Assembly (NCBI GenBank): GCA_031315995.1
Contig: JALDRG010000002.1
Location: forward strand, 372,001-436,000
DNA length: 64,000 bases
From: Nitrospira sp.
Lineage (GTDB): Bacteria > Nitrospirota > Nitrospiria > Nitrospirales > Nitrospiraceae
Reading direction: 5' to 3'
This document shows positions 37,239-46,550 of the stretch, in pieces; position 1 is the first letter of the stretch; each line of letters begins with the position of its first letter. The notes under the pieces are model-generated. The model was given only the letters and a program-made list of their open reading frames with translations. It did no database searches and was not told where the DNA came from. A program made the position numbers and the translations under genes.

Positions 37239-37700
37239 ATGTTCATTCGACGCATCACGCACCTTCTCCTCTGGCTCTGCGCGACGATCGCCCTGTCGGT
37301 GGGCCCCTCCTTTGCAATGGAACCGGGCCGGACGGCCCTCGATGCGCCGACGCCGATCCTCACGGCTCCCCCTGAGCAAGCGCCGCACACACAGAACGGT
37401 TCCGTACGCGCCGGCCCCGAGACCAATCCGCGGGACGTCCAGGCAGCCATTCCCCTCTCCGCGCGGGACACCCTGAGCGCCATTGAGACAAGGCATGGTG
37501 ACCCGCCGCCTGGATACGTAGGGGGACGCACCTTTCAGAATCGTGAGCGCGTGCTGCCGAGCGGTCGCTATCGCGAATATGATGTGCATCCAAAAGTGCC
37601 GGGGAAGAATCGAGGGGCCGAACGGATCGTCATCGAACAACGCACCGGCAAGGCCTATTACACCGCCGATCACTACCGTACATTTATTCCGATGAATTGA
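37239..37700 (+). CDS. Secreted guanyl-specific ribonuclease (RNase Sa/N1 family)
   Basis: 153 aa with a signal peptide (LLLWLCATIALSVGPSFA) and a linker of about 50 residues before the catalytic domain. The domain has SARDTLSAI, TFQNRERVLP, YREYDV (catalytic Glu), RGAERIVI (Arg) and YYTADHYRTF (catalytic His), all three catalytic residues of RNase Sa. It cleaves RNA after guanosine outside the cytoplasm. The inhibitor gene starts six bases after the stop. It could be nutritional, or an antagonistic effector. No adhesin or T6SS fusion is present, only a Sec-type signal. Confidence 0.88.
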   Translation: MFIRRITHLLLWLCATIALSVGPSFAMEPGRTALDAPTPILTAPPEQAPHTQNGSVRAGPETNPRDVQAAIPLSARDTLSAIETRHGDPPPGYVGGRTFQNRERVLPSGRYREYDVHPKVPGKNRGAERIVIEQRTGKAYYTADHYRTFIPMN

Positions 37701-37706
37701 GGATAC

Positions 37707-38243
37707 ATGTCTCTCATCGCCCTCCAATCGATCAAGAAACCATGGGCACATCTCCTGGTGCACGCCGAAGGAGAGGCACTCGATACCATACTCTCGGTCC
37801 CAGCCCACTTCATGACCAAAACCATATCCGGCAAGAAATGTAAAACGAAGGCGGGCCTGCTGGGTGAGTTCAGCCGGGTTTTTTCGTTTCCGGAATATTT
37901 CGGCCACAACTGGGATGCCCTCGAAGAATGTTTGGCCGACCTGGACTGGCTGCCGGCCAAAGGCTACCTCGTGGTGGTCACGGATGCCGACCAAGTGCTG
38001 ACGAAACCCGATGAAGAGGATGACTTTGAAACCTTCGTCGAAATTCTGAGCGAAGCCGGAGAAGCCTGGAGCCTGAAAGAATCCGACGAGGCAACGGGAA
38101 ACGGCCTGCCCTTTCACGCCGTACTGGCCGTCTCGGATCGCCACAAGCGCACCCGCCACAATTGGTTCGCGCCGCCCTTGGCCATGGAGCGCAAGGCGGC
38201 GAAATCCACGCCGGTCAGGAAATCGAAAAAATCCTCGCCATAG
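37707..38243 (+). CDS. Barstar-family ribonuclease inhibitor (178 aa)
   Basis: Cytoplasmic immunity-type protein, no signal peptide. The barstar core is FSFPEYFGHNWDALEECL followed by YLVVVTDADQVL; the Asp of WDAL aligns with a key barnase-contact residue of barstar, while the next contact Asp is Glu. It is longer than barstar itself (about 90 aa), with an N-terminal extension and a charged C-terminal tail. GAGG precedes the start, six bases after the RNase stop, so nuclease and inhibitor are co-expressed, protecting the producing cell before the RNase is exported. Confidence 0.88.
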   Translation: MSLIALQSIKKPWAHLLVHAEGEALDTILSVPAHFMTKTISGKKCKTKAGLLGEFSRVFSFPEYFGHNWDALEECLADLDWLPAKGYLVVVTDADQVLTKPDEEDDFETFVEILSEAGEAWSLKESDEATGNGLPFHAVLAVSDRHKRTRHNWFAPPLAMERKAAKSTPVRKSKKSSP

Positions 38244-38279
38244 GTGATGCGCGGTTTCGATACACACAAGGAGGTTACG

Positions 38280-38690
38280 ATGGGTCTTCTCGATCAACTC
38301 GGACAGACAGCGGCCGGCATGATGGGGGGCAGCAGCGAACAGAATCCGCTCATGCAAGCCGTGGTGCGCCTGCTGGGGCAGAATAGTTCCATCGGTGGAC
38401 TCAGCGGACTCATTCAGGCCTTTCAGAAACACGGCCTGGGGGACATCGTCAACTCCTGGGTCGGCACAGGGAAGAACTTGCCGATTTCCGCTGAGCAGGT
38501 CCAACAGGGCCTGGGTGGCGACCTCCTCAAACAATTGGCGTCCCAGGCCGGAATGAGCCCGGAAGCGGCCGGCGGTCAACTGGCCAATCTGCTTCCCGGA
38601 TTGATCGATAAGCTGACGCCGGACGGCAAGATGCCGGATATGAAATTAATTGAACAGGGAGTGAATCTCTTGCGAGGGAAACTCGGGTAG
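38280..38690 (+). CDS. YidB-like DUF937 protein (136 aa)
   Basis: Small soluble protein with the DUF937/YidB pattern: MGLLDQLGQTAAGM, GLSGLIQAFQKHGLGDIVNSWVG-like helix, NLPISAEQVQQGLG and a C-terminal NLLPGLIDKLTPDGKMP. The Shine-Dalgarno AAGGAGGT (38268-38275) is perfect and selects this ATG over the one at 38244. The family is widespread and has no established biochemical role. It follows the RNase/inhibitor pair and ends at a strong hairpin. Confidence 0.85.
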   Translation: MGLLDQLGQTAAGMMGGSSEQNPLMQAVVRLLGQNSSIGGLSGLIQAFQKHGLGDIVNSWVGTGKNLPISAEQVQQGLGGDLLKQLASQAGMSPEAAGGQLANLLPGLIDKLTPDGKMPDMKLIEQGVNLLRGKLG

Positions 38691-38699
38691 GATCCGATT

Positions 38700-38725
38700 C
38701 CCGGCACCCGTTCTCGGGTGCCGGG
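38700..38725. terminator. Bidirectional hairpin between convergent genes
   Basis: CCCGGCACCCG (38700-38710) pairs perfectly with CGGGTGCCGGG (38715-38725) around a TTCT loop. It lies exactly between the end of yidB (38690) and the stop of the minus-strand gene at 38726. No U-tract on either side. Confidence 0.6.
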
Positions 38726-38986
38726 CTACCGCTCGATATCGGTGACGAGTAGAGAGCAGAATCGCTCGATCATTCGTTGCGCCCACCGCGTGAGTCCCCA
38801 GGAGAAGTCATTCACGCGTGAAATTAGCCAGACTCTCGATGTGACAACTTGTCCCACACTCGCACTCAGCGAGGTGAAATGATCACCACAGAGTCCGTGC
38901 GTTTCACTGGGATCGTCCAGCGGCAATTTCTCGCGCAGATACGCCGGCCTCCCGTCTCGCACACACCAGGCACAGAGCACTTTCAC
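38726..38986 (-). CDS. CxWC mini-protein, probable zinc binder (86 aa)
   Basis: A GTG start at 38986 is chosen because AAGGAG lies seven bases upstream; the frame is open to 39058 but lacks support there. The N-terminus VKVLCAWCVRDGRPAYLREK and SETHGLCGDHF give a Cx2C...HGxCxxH pattern suited to one zinc ion. The rest is hydrophilic without clear domains. The first 40 residues are homologous to the protein encoded at 39170-39457, so the pair is a tandem duplication. Function unknown; possibly a nucleic-acid-binding or redox adaptor. Confidence 0.6.
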   Translation of the reverse strand: MKVLCAWCVRDGRPAYLREKLPLDDPSETHGLCGDHFTSLSASVGQVVTSRVWLISRVNDFSWGLTRWAQRMIERFCSLLVTDIER

Positions 38987-39169
38987 AGGAATACTCCTTC
39001 TTGGTAGTCCAACTATCGACCTTAGGGGCGCAAGAGTCACACCAGCAGTCATAAACAAACAAAATATGACAGATTTTCAATGTGATGCATCGTTTCAACC
39101 AAACGAACTTATTCCTTCATGCCGTCAATAGCGTGTCATTCCGGCAATGATTGACGTTTTTTGTCTCGC

Positions 39170-39457
39170 TTAGCTGGAGAGCCTCAAAGCCGCTGAGAGC
39201 GGGTGGGGATGACCGGGGACGCGTCGCTCATTCATAACAAGCACGGCGGGGAGCGACCTTCGGCGGATGACGCCGGACTCATGGCGTGACAGCGATGTTT
39301 CGTCATAACTAGGAACTAGCGGATCCGGGCCGACCCCCATTTGCTGGAGGTGGACGGTACAGATCCCATGGGTCTCGCGTAGATCAGCGAGCGGAGCCTT
39401 CTCTCGCACTAACCCCGGCTGGCCCTCGCTCTGGCACCAGGAACAGATCACTTTCAT
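39170..39457 (-). CDS. CxWC mini-protein, paralogue (95 aa)
   Basis: AGGAGA precedes the ATG. The N-terminus MKVICSWCQSEGQPGLVREK with RETHGICTVHL repeats the Cx2C...HGxCxxH arrangement of the neighbour at 38726-38986. The C-terminal half (SRHESGVIRRRSLPAVLV onward) differs and includes a short basic stretch. No transmembrane or signal sequence is seen. The 40-residue shared head with divergent tails suggests a small zinc module reused with different partners. Confidence 0.6.
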   Translation of the reverse strand: MKVICSWCQSEGQPGLVREKAPLADLRETHGICTVHLQQMGVGPDPLVPSYDETSLSRHESGVIRRRSLPAVLVMNERRVPGHPHPLSAALRLSS

Positions 39458-39673
39458 ATGATTCTCCTACGCAGCGGTATCCACCCCTCCCATCAGCAAA
39501 ACCTGCGCCATTGAGACTGGGACAGCTAACTCATTGTTTATTTGTGCTAACATTGCCTAAACGCAGTGCGAGTTCATCGATGATGTATCTATTCAGATAA
39601 CCGGCTGTATCGAATCGTCGAGGGGCAGAATACCGGCCCCGCTTCAGGGAAAGGCGTCTACACTCCTCTACAA

Positions 39674-39703
39674 TTGACCGTTTTTAATTTCCCGTGGTAG
39701 GTT
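39674..39703 (+). promoter_or_regulatory. Candidate promoter of hemL
   Basis: TTGACC (39674-39679) and TAGGTT (39698-39703) with an 18-base spacer that is T-rich. It lies 34 bases before the hemL ATG. The -10 is weak. Confidence 0.35.
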
Positions 39704-39737
39704 GGCGCCCCAACTCACGGCTCGATGAAAGAGACCC

Positions 39738-41021
39738 ATGAAAACACAACGATCGGAACAACTCTTCGCAGACGCGCAACGCATCATTCCCGGGGGGGTG
39801 AACAGCCCGGTTCGAGCCTTTCGCTCGGTGGGCGGACAGCCTCGTTTCATCGCACGCGCTAAAGGCTCGCGCCTCTACGACGTCGACGGGAATAGCTACA
39901 TCGATTACGTCTTGTCTTGGGGGCCCATGATTCTCGGTCACGCGCCCACCACGGTGACCAAGGCGATTCAACAGGCCGCCGCGAATGGAACGAGTTACGG
40001 CGCGCCGACGGAGTTGGAAATTCACCTAGCCACCATGATCCGCGAGGCCTTGCCGTCCATGGAACTGGTGCGGCTGGTGAGTTCAGGGACTGAAGCGGTC
40101 ATGAGCGCCATTCGAGTCGCCCGCGCCTATACCAAACGCGATGGGGTCCTCAAATTCGAAGGCTGCTACCACGGGCACAGCGACTACTTGCTGGCGAAGG
40201 CAGGGTCAGGCCTCACGACACTCGGGATTCCGGACTGTCCCGGCGTGCCGGAAGATTTCACGAAACACACCTTGACCGCGCCCTATAATGACCTGGCTAC
40301 CGTCGAGAAGCTGATCAAGAAACACTACCGTCAGCTCGCCTGTGTCATCGTCGAGCCGATCGCCGGCAACATGGGTGTAATCCCGCCCTCGCCGGAATTC
40401 CTGCAGGCCCTACGGACACTCACCGATGCGCACGGCATGCTGCTGATTTTCGACGAAGTCATCTCCGGATTCCGTGTGCAATACGGCGGCGCGCAAACGC
40501 TGTACGGTATCAAGCCCGATCTTACGATCTTAGGGAAAATTATCGGCGGGGGACTTCCGGTGGGTGCCTACGGCGGCGCGAAGGACATTATGAAGATGAT
40601 TGCGCCATCCGGACCGGTCTATCAAGCAGGCACCTTGTCAGGCAATCCGCTGGCTGTCACAGCCGGCATCGAAACGCTGAAGCGCCTCAAGAAGCCCGGT
40701 ACCTATGAACAACTCGAACAGCGATCCATCGCCCTAGCCGAGGGACTGGGCCACGCCGCGCGAAAAGCCGGGGTCTCACTCACCCAAACTCGCGTCAGCT
40801 CAATGATGTGTGCGTTCTTTACTCAGGGGCCGGTTGTGGACTGGGCATCGGCCAAGAAGTCTGACATGAAGGCCTACGCGAAATTCTTTCACCAAATGCT
40901 GGACGCTGGGATCTATCTGGCCCCGTCACAGTTCGAAGCCGCATTCATGTCGGTCGCCCATACGCCCAAGGAAATCGACCGCACCATCAGTGCCGCCCAG
41001 GCCGCATTCAAGAACCTCTAG
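39738..41021 (+). CDS. hemL: Glutamate-1-semialdehyde 2,1-aminomutase
   Basis: PLP enzyme making 5-aminolevulinate from glutamate-1-semialdehyde, in the C5 route to haem and sirohaem. 427 aa, the family's usual length. IIPGGVNSPVRAFRSVGG opens the protein, FEGCYHGHSDYLLAKAGS and LIFDEVISGFRV are conserved, and LGKIIGGGLPVGAYGG holds the PLP-binding Lys. A haem-rich metabolism would need it. Monocistronic here, ending at a large palindrome. Confidence 0.97.
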   Translation: MKTQRSEQLFADAQRIIPGGVNSPVRAFRSVGGQPRFIARAKGSRLYDVDGNSYIDYVLSWGPMILGHAPTTVTKAIQQAAANGTSYGAPTELEIHLATMIREALPSMELVRLVSSGTEAVMSAIRVARAYTKRDGVLKFEGCYHGHSDYLLAKAGSGLTTLGIPDCPGVPEDFTKHTLTAPYNDLATVEKLIKKHYRQLACVIVEPIAGNMGVIPPSPEFLQALRTLTDAHGMLLIFDEVISGFRVQYGGAQTLYGIKPDLTILGKIIGGGLPVGAYGGAKDIMKMIAPSGPVYQAGTLSGNPLAVTAGIETLKRLKKPGTYEQLEQRSIALAEGLGHAARKAGVSLTQTRVSSMMCAFFTQGPVVDWASAKKSDMKAYAKFFHQMLDAGIYLAPSQFEAAFMSVAHTPKEIDRTISAAQAAFKNL

Positions 41022-41050
41022 GATCATCGCTCGTGACATGCCTGGCGTGA

Positions 41051-41086
41051 GATGCATTTCGTATCGGTTTCGATACGAAATGCATC
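41051..41086. terminator. 16 bp perfect palindromic hairpin between convergent genes
   Basis: GATGCATTTCGTATCG (41051-41066) and CGATACGAAATGCATC (41071-41086) pair without a mismatch around a GTTT loop. It lies between hemL (ends 41021) and a minus-strand gene ending at 41144. No T-tract. It could serve as a two-way terminator or as a protein-binding palindrome. Confidence 0.6.
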
Positions 41087-41143
41087 CATTCGGATACAGA
41101 CCCTCTACCTGTGGACGCCGGGGACCCTGTCCAGCATCCTGAC

Positions 41144-41377
41144 CTATTCGTCGTCGTCCTCGTCCTCCGCATCCAACACTTCTTGGCGCTTCTGCTCTTC
41201 CATCGCGTTGTGCAGGAGCATGCGGACAAACATCGAATAGAGGGAGCCTTTCTCCAACGTCCCGCCGGGAGGAATTGCGATCTTGCCTTCCTTGATCATG
41301 CGATCCATCCAGGCCTTCTGATCGGGAGCAATCAAGATCGGCACCTCGACCAGCCCCACTTTTCCAAACATATCCAT
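41144..41377 (-). CDS. Small acidic-tailed protein (77 aa), unknown
   Basis: The start at 41377 has GGAG eight bases upstream; the frame is open to 41446. The chain MFGKVGLVEVPILIAPDQKAW is followed by MIKEGKIAIPPGGTLEKG and ends in a long acidic tail (DAEDEDDDE). No known domain recognised. The tail suggests interaction with a basic protein or metal, as in small regulatory or chaperone-like proteins. Convergent with hemL. Confidence 0.55.
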   Translation of the reverse strand: MDMFGKVGLVEVPILIAPDQKAWMDRMIKEGKIAIPPGGTLEKGSLYSMFVRMLLHNAMEEQKRQEVLDAEDEDDDE

Positions 41378-41621
41378 GAGCGGCTCTCCTGTAGTAGTTC
41401 GTAAGTCCTTAAAGATAAGAGCAAATGGCATATCGCCTGATAGCAAGAAGAGAAGAGTATCGGGAATTCTGCGATACGCTATCGGCTATCGGCCAAAAGC
41501 TCCCCATCCGAGGGGCATTTGATCACGCGGTTTTTCGGCTTGTCAACCGCGCCTCCTCAGCAACGTCCCGATGGCATGGAGCATGCTTCGTCTAGCGCCA
41601 GAACAATGGAGGACCCTTCAC

Positions 41622-42251
41622 ATGCTGCACACGATTGTACCCGACTCACGCACCTTGAGCCGGTTGCTTCTCCTGTTCCTCGTGACGTCACCCGCCTCTC
41701 CAGTCCTCAGCGCGGTGGAAGAAAGTCGTTCTACGTTACATACCTACACCCCGGAAACCCCCAGAGATCCGAGTCCGTTTCACTGTCATGACTGTTGGGG
41801 CCTGAAGCCGGAAGAACGCCCGGCGCTGCCTCAACATCAGGCGCAACGGTATCGGCGCGGGCACCATGAACGCGGGCCGCGGCCGCACAAGAACCCGTTC
41901 ACGAAGAAATCGCGCTTTCACAACAAAGGCCTTCGGTCACTCTCACGTCACGCACTGCCGGTAGGAAGTTTCGAGCGAACCGTGGAACCCTGGCAAGTCC
42001 GTACCGTCGATGGCGATACGATCCGCTATGGCACCGATCGCATCCGTATTCGCGGCTACAACGCCCCGGAGTTGTCGGAAGCAGGCGGCCGAGAAGCTGC
42101 GTTGCGATTGGAGCAACTGATGCAGGAAGGCACGATCACCATCGTCCCCCACGGCCACGATGTGTACGGCCGCACGCTCGCCGATGTCTTCGTGAATGGT
42201 CAGAACGTGGCGGAGGTGATGACGGGGGAGGGATTGGGGCGGAGGGGGTAG
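41622..42251 (+). CDS. Secreted thermonuclease (SNase-like), 209 aa
   Basis: A signal peptide (LSRLLLLFLVTSPASPVLS), a basic linker rich in His, Arg and Lys (about residues 55-110), then the SNase barrel: VRTVDGDTIRYG, RIRIRGYNAPELSEAGG and DVYGRTLADVFVNG. Arg35, Glu43 and Arg87 of the staphylococcal enzyme are represented, but the Ca2+ ligand Asp40 is Asn (YNAPE). The frame is open to 41571. Its 3' end occurs again, truncated, at 44774-44845. Confidence 0.75.
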   Translation: MLHTIVPDSRTLSRLLLLFLVTSPASPVLSAVEESRSTLHTYTPETPRDPSPFHCHDCWGLKPEERPALPQHQAQRYRRGHHERGPRPHKNPFTKKSRFHNKGLRSLSRHALPVGSFERTVEPWQVRTVDGDTIRYGTDRIRIRGYNAPELSEAGGREAALRLEQLMQEGTITIVPHGHDVYGRTLADVFVNGQNVAEVMTGEGLGRRG

Positions 42252-42322
42252 GAACTGCGTGCAGCGTCCTACGTGAAGCACGGAGGATAGAGGCGGAAGG
42301 TGAATCGCAACGTCTCCATTGC

Positions 42323-42377
42323 TTGACCTCGAGGGAAGGTCAATGTACATTTAGTACGCTTAGTACAATTCGTACAT
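42323..42377 (+). promoter_or_regulatory. Promoter with phased GTAC operator of the toxin-antitoxin pair
   Basis: TTGACC (42323-42328) and TACATT (42346-42351) are spaced by 17 bases. Four GTAC cores sit at 42345, 42354, 42363 and 42372, exactly 9 bp apart, and the outer ones form ATGTAC...GTACAT. The array covers the -10 and the region downstream, as expected for an autorepressed Phd-type operon. Confidence 0.65.
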
Positions 42378-42398
42378 CTAAACGTGATGGAGGGTGCC

Positions 42399-42653
42399 AT
42401 GGCGCATCTGCCGGCCAGTAAAGCGAGAGAAGGATTCGCGGATACGATCAATCGCGCAGCCTATGGAAAAGAACGCGTCGTGGTGCGTCGACGCGGAAAA
42501 GAAGTCGCTGCGGTGGTGCCGATTGAAGACCTGCGACTCCTCGAGGAATTGGAAGATCGGGTCGATCTCGTCGATGCCCGCGCCGCGCTGGCTGAGACCA
42601 AGAAAAAAGGCGTAAAGTCGCTGGATACGATACTCAAGGATCTCGGCCTGTAG
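42399..42653 (+). CDS. Phd/YefM-family antitoxin (84 aa)
   Basis: N-terminal DNA-binding region MAHLPASKAREGFADTINRA with the conserved pattern of Phd/YefM (ARxxFxxxxxxA), then RVVVRRRGKEVAAVVPIEDLRLLEELED, and an acidic C-terminus that would bind the toxin. The ATG at 42384 is also in frame, but MAHLPASKARE is the usual family start. It neutralises the RelE toxin encoded six bases downstream and probably represses the promoter through the GTAC array. Confidence 0.88.
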   Translation: MAHLPASKAREGFADTINRAAYGKERVVVRRRGKEVAAVVPIEDLRLLEELEDRVDLVDARAALAETKKKGVKSLDTILKDLGL

Positions 42654-42659
42654 CAGAGT

Positions 42660-42917
42660 ATGACCTACTCGGTCCTCCTCGCTCATCCAGCGGAACGACA
42701 GCTTCGCTCCTTCCCTTCTGTCATTCAAAAACGCCTCGTTAAACGTATGAAGGCCTTGCAGAACGATCCGCGGCCGACTGGCGTCAAGAAACTCGCCGGC
42801 AAGGATGATTTGTATCGCATCCGCGAAGGCGACTACCGAATCGTCTACACGATTCAAGACAGAGAACTGGTCATCCTTATTCTCAAAATCGGGGATCGAA
42901 AAGAAGTCTACCGATAG
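42660..42917 (+). CDS. RelE/ParE-family toxin (85 aa)
   Basis: Compact RelE fold: YSVLLAHPAERQLRSFP, KRMKALQNDPRPTGVKKLAG, DLYRIREGDYRIVYTIQDRELVI and ILKIGDRKEVYR. The conserved LxxxRxGxYRIxYxI strand and final Arg/Tyr (VYR) fit mRNA interferases that cut in the ribosomal A site. The gene follows its antitoxin by six bases, and a weak Shine-Dalgarno implies coupled translation. Typical small mobile toxin-antitoxin cassette. Confidence 0.9.
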   Translation: MTYSVLLAHPAERQLRSFPSVIQKRLVKRMKALQNDPRPTGVKKLAGKDDLYRIREGDYRIVYTIQDRELVILILKIGDRKEVYR

Positions 42918-43155
42918 CCATCGAGAAAATAGGCTTGGTACCAGACATCCGTGCATACCTCGCTGAATCGCGTGGACGCGGCTTTCGGGCCACGCATTTG
43001 AACTTCGTCATTCCCATCAACCTGCCGGCCATTTACCTTCGTGGCTTGACACCAGATTCAAACGTAGGGATTGGTCTTCATGAACGGACAGAAGATGGCG
43101 AAGTGGATAGGGAGCGCGTGAAGCGCATCCGTTACTCGTCAATGGTCAAGGGTTA
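42918..43155. other. Post-cassette stretch with no supported gene
   Basis: A 79-codon plus-strand frame (42935-43174) is open here but shows no family or ribosome binding site. Together with the following fragment it looks like decayed accessory DNA. 43348-43561 also holds nothing recognisable. Confidence 0.4.
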
Positions 43156-43347
43156 CTATGACGGCCCAAGGTAGTCGCACATCAACCTCTCTGCCTCGTG
43201 ATGCATAGCTGTCAGGCAACTGTGATCGCTAGGCCAATGAGCCCCCATAGATGTCAGCCTTTGTTTGGGCCCCATCTCCCTCAGAATCGCTAGTACATCA
43301 GAACCATTCACGAACTCCTCGTCCATAAGAAAGTAGCACCACAACAA
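43156..43347 (-). pseudogene. Possible 5'-truncated ORF fragment
   Basis: The minus-strand frame reads plausibly as protein, with DEEFVNGSDVLAILREMGPK and MHHEAERLMCDYLG. The frame continues upstream without a stop to about 43420 (SPRPPLWSTWYRLLWCYF), but no ATG or ribosome binding site is found, so the start seems lost. Function unknown. Confidence 0.3.
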
Positions 43348-43586
43348 TCGATACCACGTGCTCCACAGAGGCGGGCGAGGAGAGTCGAGGTCCGACCGAT
43401 GGGTTAGGTAGGAGGCTTAACTGCTCCAAGTCAGATATAGACCGGATGGACGGACCTCTGTATGACCGCCCGTAGTCGTGTCAGCTGTCTTGACAACTTC
43501 TTGGATCTTAATGAAACTCCTCAGCGCTCAAGACGATGGGCCGAGGCAGCGGTGCCGCTCAAAGGGGTCAGCAACTGTCTTGCGTG

Positions 43587-44753
<1,167 letters not shown>

Positions 44754-44773
44754 TTAAATTCTCGCGAATCCCT

Positions 44774-44845
44774 GCCGATGTCTTGGTGAACGGGCAGAAC
44801 GTGGCGGAGGTGATGACTGGGGAGAGATTGGGGCGGAGGGGGTAG
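44774..44845 (+). pseudogene. Truncated second copy of the SNase gene 3' end
   Basis: These 24 codons, ending in TAG, match 42180-42251 (the end of the intact secreted nuclease gene) at 67 of 72 bases. The homology begins about 18 bases beyond the IS110 leader end, and the 5' part of this copy is absent. Coding frame is conserved (ADVLVNGQNVAEVMTGERLG). It is a remnant, not a gene. Confidence 0.8.
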
Positions 44846-45356
44846 CGAGCGCGTGACGTGTATCTCGTGAAGCGCCAAGGATACGGTCATTCGTCGATGG
44901 TCAACCAGGGGAAGGATTTCGCACGCCGAGCCGCACACCAAGTTAAACAGTTCAATAACTGCTTCACGACACCTTTCGGCAGGGTAGTCATCGGTTAGTT
45001 GACATCGCCTCTTTTCACCACTCGACAGTCGGTCGGTGTCAGAAACAGGCTGAGCCGGCCATCATTGAGTAATTATAAGACTAGCCTCTCTTCTGCTCCA
45101 ACCGGATCCCTTTTTGGAATCAGGCCCTTTGGGTCGACTGGGGCTTCTCCTAGTATCACCCTCCGCGATAGACGCGCACAGTGAAGATTCTGGAATCGTG
45201 ATGTGTGAAGCCGACCATGGCGTTTCCTGTGATGCGGAGACTATAAGGCCAACCTTAGCGGAGGCGGCCGATGGCCTTGCTCTCGGGCTACGTTCTTCGA
45301 TTCACTCGAGCCATATCAATTAGGCAAAACCCTTTCAATCTCTTTGGAGGTGCAGG
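44846..45356. other. Gene-free stretch, about 510 bp
   Basis: Short frames only; none has a ribosome binding site, family match or plausible composition. It presumably includes the promoter of the 45357 gene, though I could not pick a convincing one. Confidence 0.45.
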
Positions 45357-45758
45357 ATGAAATTACGTCGCATACCAATGTTTGCAGCCTTGGCCCTTCT
45401 CGCCTTACCGATCATGCCCGCGGCCCAGGCAGACCAAGGCCATCAATCCCAGAGCGGCCAATCTCTCACGTCAATGAAGTTTCCTCCCACAAAGACCTGT
45501 ACGACCAATGAACCCTGTCGGACTGTCACCGGTGAGATTGTGCGGATCGAAGAATCCTATTGGATTAAACAACCGGACGGATCGGAAATCCACGTGACGG
45601 TCACACCGACCACCAACATTCAGGGGCTGCCCAAGGTCGGTGATAACATTGCGGCACAAATGACCTCACGAGGCGACGCAGAGGCCGTGGTCAAGCTCAA
45701 AAGCCTGCCAGATCCAGCTTTTAACGCTCCGGAAAAGACCCATCAGGATTTAAGATAG
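45357..45758 (+). CDS. Small exported protein (133 aa), unknown
   Basis: GGAGG lies upstream of the ATG. A signal peptide (MFAALALLALPIMPAAQA) precedes a mature domain of about 105 residues: a CTTNEPC cysteine pair, then CRTVTGEIVRIEESYWIKQP and IHVTVTPTTNIQGLPKVGDNIAAQM, resembling small periplasmic OB-like domains (the style of DUF5666). Probably periplasmic. No gene partner nearby. Confidence 0.7.
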   Translation: MKLRRIPMFAALALLALPIMPAAQADQGHQSQSGQSLTSMKFPPTKTCTTNEPCRTVTGEIVRIEESYWIKQPDGSEIHVTVTPTTNIQGLPKVGDNIAAQMTSRGDAEAVVKLKSLPDPAFNAPEKTHQDLR

Positions 45759-46550
45759 ACCGGCCGAAAACAGTGGGGATGGGCCATGTAACGTGCCTGT
45801 CCCCACTCCTCCGTTCACTGCAGGGAAAGTCGACCCTTCTGGTTTTCTCCGAGAAGCACCCTGGGCCCAGCTGAACACAGATTGGAAATCGCGAGTCTTC
45901 GATAGAGCCGACCTCACCACAGCGTGAGTAAAAATTCGCGGGTGACCTGTCTTTGAATCGACCACCAGCGACCGGCTCCGCTGGCCGATCGAATAGCACA
46001 CAGTACGGAGGTGAAGGTCCTGTCCCAGATGGCATCTGGGGAGTCATAGTTCAACTGGTTCGTGTAGTCATGTATATTCCTTAGGCGATCAAGATCCCAT
46101 TCGTCCGGGCTGAGGCTCGACTATGAACTGCCTTGGGTCACCGCATACCTAACGGGCTCAAAACGAATGGGCACGCAATCCCGAACTATCCATGACGCAT
46201 GAACGCAGGTTGTGCAGATCTTCGAATTTCAACGCCTCTGCTCCAGCCTGGGGCCGAGTGCGCTGCTCCGTGAGGCCAGTTGCACAGGCATATCTCCGAA
46301 TATTGGGCCGCACGACACTTGCTTCCCCACCCAACCACCTCCACAATCCCTTCCATGCGCAGTGCGCAAGCGACAGGCCGTTCACAATCTTCTTGGTAGC
46401 GAACATTCGCAGCGCCCGTCCAACCAGGTGCTCCTTGACTACTAGCTCTTATGGAACTGCCCGTCGCCATCATGGACCGATCTACCAGAGACCCAATCCG
46501 TCGTTTGTCACGTGGGGACAGTCCTCCCGTACCACCAGAGGAGCGCAACA
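45759..46550. other. Gene-poor stretch, about 790 bp
   Basis: No supported gene. Several overlapping frames of 70-160 codons on both strands (for example 46192-46566) look like chance. A long inverted repeat (see 45772-45807) lies at its start. Confidence 0.45.
45772..45807. repeat. Inverted repeat, REP-like
   Basis: AGTGGGGA (45772-45779) and TCCCCACT (45800-45807) are perfect arms; partial pairing of GGGC and GCC inside would extend the stem. It follows the stop of the 45357 gene by 13 bases. GGGGACAGGCAC-type palindromes often accompany REP-associated transposases, but none is present here. Confidence 0.35.
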
